Assembly: GCA_029857655.1 (NCBI GenBank)
Contig: JAOUGR010000028.1
Coordinates: 1 to 12,152 of the forward strand
DNA length: 12,152 nucleotides
Direction: 5' to 3'
Origin: Gammaproteobacteria bacterium
GTDB taxonomy: Bacteria > Pseudomonadota > Gammaproteobacteria > Steroidobacterales > Steroidobacteraceae
Part shown: positions 7,968-12,152 of the stretch, piece after piece
Numbering within the stretch: the stretch's first letter is position 1
Layout: each line of letters begins with the position of its first letter
Made by a program: the position numbers and the translations under genes
Notes under the pieces: generated by a model
Told to the model about the DNA's origin: nothing
Databases searched by the model: none
What the model saw: the letters and a program-made list of their open reading frames with translations, nothing else

Positions 7968-7993
7968 GGCGTCGAACTGACGCCAAACTGGCG
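7968..7993 (-). repeat. Two mutually exclusive short hairpins downstream of the thioredoxin gene
   Basis: GGCGTC (7968-7973) pairs with GACGCC (7979-7984), loop 5 nt. CGCCA (7981-7985) pairs with TGGCG (7989-7993), loop 3 nt. They share 7981-7984, so only one can form. They begin about 14 nt past the thioredoxin stop on the minus strand. No U-tract follows. They may protect the 3' end of the dsbD-thioredoxin message or act as a weak terminator. Confidence 0.4.
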
Positions 7994-8007
7994 GGTTCTG
8001 GGGAGTC

Positions 8008-8649
8008 TCAGGAGCCCGATTGACCGGTTTCGGCCATTTCTTTGCGAATGCGGGCCCTGGCCGTTGCCATGTCGATAGTACCCGAGTCCACTTCTGCCAC
8101 CAGTTTCAAGATGGCCTCGGCCTGCGGACGGTGCAATTCGCCCATATGAATGGTTGCAATGCGACCCGAGCTGTCAGTGAAGGCGGTGAAGGGCAGTCCG
8201 ATCGTGTCCATGCCAAAGGCCCGTGCGGCATCCATGCCGTCCTGCTCCCCGATCAGCACAATGTAATCGATTGGCATTTTCTGCAGGTATTGAAGGACGT
8301 CCTCCCGGAAGTCCACCGCGATGCCGATGACTTCCACGCCCTGCGCGCGATGCTCGCGCGCCAGTTCATTCAGCATCGGTATCTCGCGCCGGCAGGGCGC
8401 ACACCAGGTCGCCCAGAAATTGATGACCAGCACCTTGCCGTCCCATTCTGAAAGCGCTCGCGGCTTGCCGTCGCGATCGGCAAGCGTGATGTCAGGCCGG
8501 CGTTCAGGAATGGCGACGGGGCGGATCGGCTCGACCGGCGGCAGTTCCGGCGCGAGCAGGTTGCGGCTCACGAGGTAAGCGCCGAGGCCCGCAAGAGAGG
8601 CCACGAGCAGGAGGCCGGCCCATTGCACGCCGCGCGGCAGATTCAGCAT
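8008..8649 (-). CDS. Membrane-anchored periplasmic thioredoxin-like protein, TlpA/ResA family
   Basis: This is a 213-residue thiol-disulfide oxidoreductase of the TlpA/ResA type. Residues about 9-28 form a single N-terminal membrane anchor, followed by a Pro-rich spacer (about 34-50) and a thioredoxin fold. The fold has NFWATWCAPCRREIPML with the redox pair Cys83/Cys86, and a likely cis-proline at Pro153 in GLPFTAF. The tail (about 183-213) is helical and charged. It lacks the GVPET-type motif typical of CcmG/DsbE, so I prefer TlpA/ResA-like; the substrate is unknown (reduction of apocytochrome c or of copper-site cysteines are family roles). The start ATG 8649 overlaps the dsbD stop by 7 nt; a longer open frame upstream lies inside dsbD and has no similarity. 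Overlap with dsbD suggests that DsbD reduces this protein. Confidence 0.9.
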   Translation of the reverse strand: MLNLPRGVQWAGLLLVASLAGLGAYLVSRNLLAPELPPVEPIRPVAIPERRPDITLADRDGKPRALSEWDGKVLVINFWATWCAPCRREIPMLNELAREHRAQGVEVIGIAVDFREDVLQYLQKMPIDYIVLIGEQDGMDAARAFGMDTIGLPFTAFTDSSGRIATIHMGELHRPQAEAILKLVAEVDSGTIDMATARARIRKEMAETGQSGS

Positions 8650-10454
8650 TCGCGGGCGAACCGGGTCAAGTGCTCCCGGAATGCGTCGGCCGGCACATAG
8701 CCGACCAGCCGGAAACCGCGGCACTCGCGCCCGTGGGCACCGAAGAAAGCCGTGGTCGGGGGTCCATAGACGCCGAAGCGGCGCAGCAAAGCCTGGTCGG
8801 CGGGGCCATTTGCCGTGACATCGGCCTTCAGAAGCACGAAACCTGACAGGTCCCTCTGCACGTCGGCATTGGAAAACGTGTATTTCTCCATTTCCTTGCA
8901 GGACACGCACCAGTCCGCATAGAAATCGAGCATCGTGGGCTGGCCGGCGGCGAGTGCCGCCGCAAGTTCACGGTCCAGCTCCTCGACCGAGGTGATCTTG
9001 CGGAATGGCAGCGCCTCGGCAGCCGTCGCCTGCGATCTCCCAAGCGCGCCGGGCAAGGAAATGCCGCGCAGCGGCTGCAGCGGATCGTGGCCGCCGGCCG
9101 CGGCGCCGATCATCATGATGACGCCCCAGGCGATCGCGGCGAGGCCCGCGCCACGCACGAGCGGCCGCGGCACCCCTTTCGGGTCCGGCCGTCCGAATCC
9201 GCCGAAGTAATAGCCGGCGACGAAGACGAGCAATGCCCACAGCGCCAGTGTCTGGGGACCCGGCAGGATTCTTTCGAGCATCCACACGGCGACACCCAGC
9301 ATCATCACTCCGAACAAGGCCTTGACCGTCGTCATCCAGGGCCCGGCATGCGGCAGGAAACGCCCACCCGCGACGCCGACCAGCAGCAGCGGCGCGCCCA
9401 TGCCGATGGACATCGCAAAGAGAGCCAGCGCGCCGCGCAGCACGTCGCCCGCCTGGCCAATGACCGCGAGTGCGGCAACCAGCGGCGGCGCAACGCAGGC
9501 CGTGACGACCAGCGCTGACAGCGCGCCCATGATCGCGGTCCCGACCAGGCTGCCGGCTTTCTGGCGGCCCGATACGGCGGACAAGCGCGTTTCCAGCGCG
9601 GCTGGTATGCGAAGCTCGAACAAGCCGAACATCGCGAGTGCCAGCACCACGAACAGGATCGCGAAACTGATGATGATCCAGGGCTGCTGAAAGAATGCCT
9701 GTGCCTGCTTGCCGGCGGCCGCGAATGCGGCGCCCGCAATGGTGTAGGTCATCGCCATGCCAAGCACGTAGACGACTGAGAGCAGGAAGGAGCGGCGCGG
9801 GGTCGCGGCCGCGCCTTGCCCGGCAATGATGCTGGACAGGATCGGGATCATCGGCAGCACGCAGGGCGTGAACGCGAGCCCGAGCCCGCCGACGAAGAAG
9901 ATCGCCATCACGATCAGCAGGTTTCCGGTCGCGATCTGGGCTGCCAGCCGGTCCTGCTCGGCGACCATTGGCGGGGCGTCCGCGCGGGACGGCGTGCCCG
10001 GCGGCGGCAGCTCGATCGTTACAGTCTTGGTGACTGGCGGATAGCAGAGCCCGGCGTCGGCGCAGCCTTGGTAGCCGACGGTGATCTCGAGCGTCGAGCC
10101 ATCGGAGGGACGCTCGACCGGAACCGTCGCAATGAGCTCGTGGTAGTAGACTTCGACCTCGCCGAAGAACTCGTCGGTCTTCTTCTTGCCTGGCGGCATC
10201 GCGATTTCGCCGAGCGAGAATCCCGCGGTCGCGGTCTTGGCCGACACGCGGTGCCGATAAAGGTAGTAACCCGGGGCGACCTGCCAGTCGAGGGCAATCT
10301 GTGCGCCGCCATCAGCGGCGGCGGTGAATATGAAGGCCTCGTCCACGGGCAGGAACTGGTCGTCATTGATCGCGGGGCCAAGCAGGCCCTGCGCCGTGGC
10401 CGTGGCAGTGATGGCCAGCAGGAACGCGGCCAGGACAGTCCTCGGACTCTTCAT
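8643..10454 (-). CDS. dsbD: Thiol:disulfide interchange protein DsbD (inner-membrane electron transporter)
   Basis: DsbD passes electrons from cytoplasmic thioredoxin to periplasmic reductases. The 603 residues show all three domains. A signal peptide (1-21, likely cleaved after ATA) precedes the periplasmic alpha domain, with Cys131 and Cys137 in GCADAGLCYPP. The membrane beta domain (about 178-452) has eight hydrophobic segments and the conserved FTPCVLPMIP (Cys198) and TACVAPP (Cys320). The C-terminal gamma thioredoxin domain has DFYADWCVSCKEME (Cys516, Cys519) and GPPTTAFF with a cis-proline. All six redox cysteines are present, so it should be functional. It is slightly longer than E. 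coli DsbD (565). GAGG lies about 12 nt before ATG 10454. It is divergent from groES and the first gene of the minus-strand train. Confidence 0.97.
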   Translation of the reverse strand: MKSPRTVLAAFLLAITATATAQGLLGPAINDDQFLPVDEAFIFTAAADGGAQIALDWQVAPGYYLYRHRVSAKTATAGFSLGEIAMPPGKKKTDEFFGEVEVYYHELIATVPVERPSDGSTLEITVGYQGCADAGLCYPPVTKTVTIELPPPGTPSRADAPPMVAEQDRLAAQIATGNLLIVMAIFFVGGLGLAFTPCVLPMIPILSSIIAGQGAAATPRRSFLLSVVYVLGMAMTYTIAGAAFAAAGKQAQAFFQQPWIIISFAILFVVLALAMFGLFELRIPAALETRLSAVSGRQKAGSLVGTAIMGALSALVVTACVAPPLVAALAVIGQAGDVLRGALALFAMSIGMGAPLLLVGVAGGRFLPHAGPWMTTVKALFGVMMLGVAVWMLERILPGPQTLALWALLVFVAGYYFGGFGRPDPKGVPRPLVRGAGLAAIAWGVIMMIGAAAGGHDPLQPLRGISLPGALGRSQATAAEALPFRKITSVEELDRELAAALAAGQPTMLDFYADWCVSCKEMEKYTFSNADVQRDLSGFVLLKADVTANGPADQALLRRFGVYGPPTTAFFGAHGRECRGFRLVGYVPADAFREHLTRFAREC

Positions 10455-10577
10455 TCGCTGGGATCCTCGCGGCTATTTTTCATCAGGCGGGGGCGAGAGG
10501 TTAGCGGCCCACCGCGCACTTGTCTCGACGGCCTGCCCGGTTTCGCGATTTCATGCCAGGTTCAGGGCAGTCGCAAT

Positions 10578-10583
10578 TGTATA
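10578..10583 (-). promoter_or_regulatory. dsbD: Possible -10 element for dsbD
   Basis: TATACA on the minus strand, overlapping TACAAT, lies in the AT-rich island 124 nt before dsbD. No -35 hexamer sits at a standard distance; a nearby TTGAAA is too close. This is a weak candidate only. Confidence 0.22.
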
Positions 10584-10637
10584 AAACCTTGATATTTCAA
10601 TTGATTAGGAATGACACCAGGGATGGGCCAGAGAGCG

Positions 10638-10666
10638 CTTGAATTTGCGCTCGCAATCCCTATCAT
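10638..10666 (+). promoter_or_regulatory. groES: groESL promoter, readable as sigma-32 and sigma-70
   Basis: As a heat-shock (sigma-32) promoter: CTTGAA (10638-10643), 14 nt, then CCCTATCAT (10658-10666), close to the CCCCATnT consensus. As a sigma-70 promoter: TTGAAT (10639-10644), 16 nt, then TATCAT (10661-10666). Both readings place the transcription start near 10672-10674, inside the CIRCE left arm, leaving a leader of about 78 nt. Confidence 0.7.
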
Positions 10667-10692
10667 TAGCAGTCTCCCAGGGGGAGTGCTAA
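10666..10692 (+). promoter_or_regulatory. CIRCE operator for the HrcA heat-shock repressor
   Basis: TTAGCAGTC, 9 nt, GAGTGCTAA. The consensus is TTAGCACTC-N9-GAGTGCTAA, so the right arm is perfect, the left arm has one mismatch (G for C at its seventh base) and the spacer is exact. It abuts the -10 element and covers the predicted start site, so bound HrcA would block RNA polymerase. HrcA itself is not in this window. Confidence 0.93.
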
Positions 10693-10713
10693 TGCCGAAT
10701 CGGCACCCCCTGG
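10677..10713 (+). repeat. Strong 5'-leader hairpin of groESL mRNA with CIRCE right arm bulged out
   Basis: CCAGGGGG (10677-10684) pairs perfectly with CCCCCTGG (10706-10713). Stacked inside, TGCCG (10693-10697) pairs with CGGCA (10701-10705) around an AAT loop. The only unpaired stretch besides the loop is an 8-nt bulge, AGTGCTAA (10685-10692), almost the whole CIRCE right arm. It would start within a few nt of the predicted 5' end. No T-run follows, so it is not a terminator, and it does not cover the ribosome binding site. Confidence 0.7.
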
Positions 10714-10735
10714 CCTCAGTTACAAGCGATTTTCC

Positions 10736-10741
10736 AAGGAG
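10736..10741 (+). promoter_or_regulatory. groES: Ribosome binding site of groES
   Basis: AAGGAG, a near-ideal Shine-Dalgarno, lies 9 nt before the groES ATG at 10751 and outside the leader hairpin. Confidence 0.85.
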
Positions 10742-10750
10742 TGTTCAACC

Positions 10751-11041
10751 ATGAAGATCCGTCCGCTTCATGATCGTGTGATCGTCAAGCGCGAAGAAGA
10801 AGAGCGCAAATCACCCGGCGGCATCGTGATCCCTGATACGGCTGCCGAGAAGCCGATTCGCGGCAAGATCGTCGCAGTCGGCAAAGGCAAGATTCTCGAG
10901 AACGGGAATGTGCGTCCGCTCGACCTCAAGGTCGGCGACAAGATCCTGTTCGGAAAATACGGTGGAACCGAAGTCAAGGTCGACGGCGATGATCTCCTCG
11001 TGATGCGCGAGGAAGACGTCATGGCCGTGATCGAAAAGTAA
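10751..11041 (+). CDS. groES: Co-chaperonin GroES (Hsp10)
   Basis: GroES is the heptameric lid of the GroEL folding chamber. The 96-residue protein (E. coli 97) starts [18 protein letters not shown]. It has the mobile loop, about residues 16-35, with GGIVI (23-27) that docks on GroEL. It continues with KGKILENG and [19 protein letters not shown] and ends with [15 protein letters not shown], all standard. It is first in the groES-groEL operon, 15 nt before groEL. The control region upstream combines a heat-shock type promoter with a CIRCE operator, so heat induction by both sigma-32 and HrcA release is expected. Confidence 0.99.
   Translation: MKIRPLHDRVIVKREEEERKSPGGIVIPDTAAEKPIRGKIVAVGKGKILENGNVRPLDLKVGDKILFGKYGGTEVKVDGDDLLVMREEDVMAVIEK

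Positions 11042-12152
<1,111 letters not shown>

Larger units (their letters stand above)
7869..8007. other. Intergenic gap between the thioredoxin gene and aroQ, with several short inverted and direct repeats
   Basis: This is the only gap over 40 bp inside the minus-strand train and the natural place for an aroQ-acc promoter or for partial termination after the thioredoxin gene. Going downstream on the minus strand it holds two overlapping hairpins (7968-7993), a direct repeat (7942-7959) and a perfect 6-bp hairpin just before aroQ (7891-7906). No stem is followed by a T-run, so I see no standard intrinsic terminator. I found no convincing -35/-10 pair; an AT-richer patch around 7932-7959 is the best area for one. 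I see no small gene. Confidence 0.5.
10455..10750. other. Divergent dsbD-groES intergenic control region
   Basis: These 296 bp contain no gene I can support. The groES side holds a promoter, CIRCE operator, leader hairpin and ribosome binding site, listed separately. An AT-rich island at about 10575-10610 stands out from the surrounding GC-rich sequence and could serve the dsbD promoter. The part nearest dsbD (10455-10560) is GC-rich and otherwise featureless to me. Confidence 0.7.

Noticed and set aside
8650..8910. N-terminal extension of the thioredoxin gene by 87 residues
   Set aside because: It overlaps the dsbD gamma domain out of frame and is Arg-rich without motifs; ATG 8649 is followed at once by a proper membrane anchor.
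9816..10592. Plus-strand open frame opposite dsbD reaching into the intergenic region
   Set aside because: The product is a His/Arg/Gln/Gly-rich shadow without motifs; dsbD is intact on the other strand.
10589..10600. TTGA-N4-TCAA palindrome resembling an FNR/Anr box
   Set aside because: The FNR consensus is TTGAT-N4-ATCAA; here the fifth base pair does not match (4-bp arms only), and AT-rich sequence makes it likely by chance.
10677..10713. Intrinsic terminator reading of the leader hairpin
   Set aside because: No T-run follows the stem on either strand, and it lies between a promoter and a well-placed ribosome binding site.

Overview
The window looks like chromosomal DNA from a GC-rich gammaproteobacterium. 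Three things suggest this: a dusB-fis pair with an E. coli-like Fis, the chromosomal run aroQ-accB-accC-prmA-(DUF3426)-dusB-fis-purH-purD known from pseudomonads and xanthomonads, and a CIRCE operator in front of groESL. In gammaproteobacteria CIRCE/HrcA control is typical of the Xanthomonas side rather than of enterics. I cannot name a genus. I see no insertion sequence, phage gene, CRISPR array, tRNA or rRNA.

Layout. From 10454 down to 1 there are eleven genes on the minus strand. In transcription order they are dsbD, a TlpA/ResA-type membrane-anchored thioredoxin, a 139-bp gap, aroQ, accB, accC, prmA, a zinc-ribbon/DUF3426 membrane protein, dusB, fis, purH, and purD, which is cut by the left edge. 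Apart from the gap at 7869-8007, junctions are overlaps of 4-7 nt or gaps of 0-36 nt, so most of these genes are probably co-transcribed and several are translationally coupled. On the plus strand are groES and groEL (10751 onward), with groEL cut by the right edge. A 296-bp divergent intergenic region (10455-10750) separates the two sets.

Functions. dsbD and the thioredoxin move electrons from the cytoplasm to periplasmic thiols. aroQ serves the shikimate pathway. accB and accC encode the biotin carrier and biotin carboxylase of acetyl-CoA carboxylase, the first step of fatty acid synthesis. prmA methylates ribosomal protein L11, dusB makes dihydrouridine in tRNA, and fis encodes a nucleoid and growth-phase regulator. 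purH and purD act in de novo purine synthesis. The train therefore groups growth-linked functions: lipid precursors, translation modification, purines and Fis. groESL is the chaperonin operon.

Most of the window is a conserved housekeeping region. The most interesting signals are in the groESL control region: a promoter readable as both sigma-32 and sigma-70, a near-perfect CIRCE, and a strong 5'-leader hairpin that bulges out the CIRCE right arm. The uncharacterised zinc-ribbon DUF3426 protein and the structured tlpA-aroQ gap come next. I found no clear evidence of a wholly new system.
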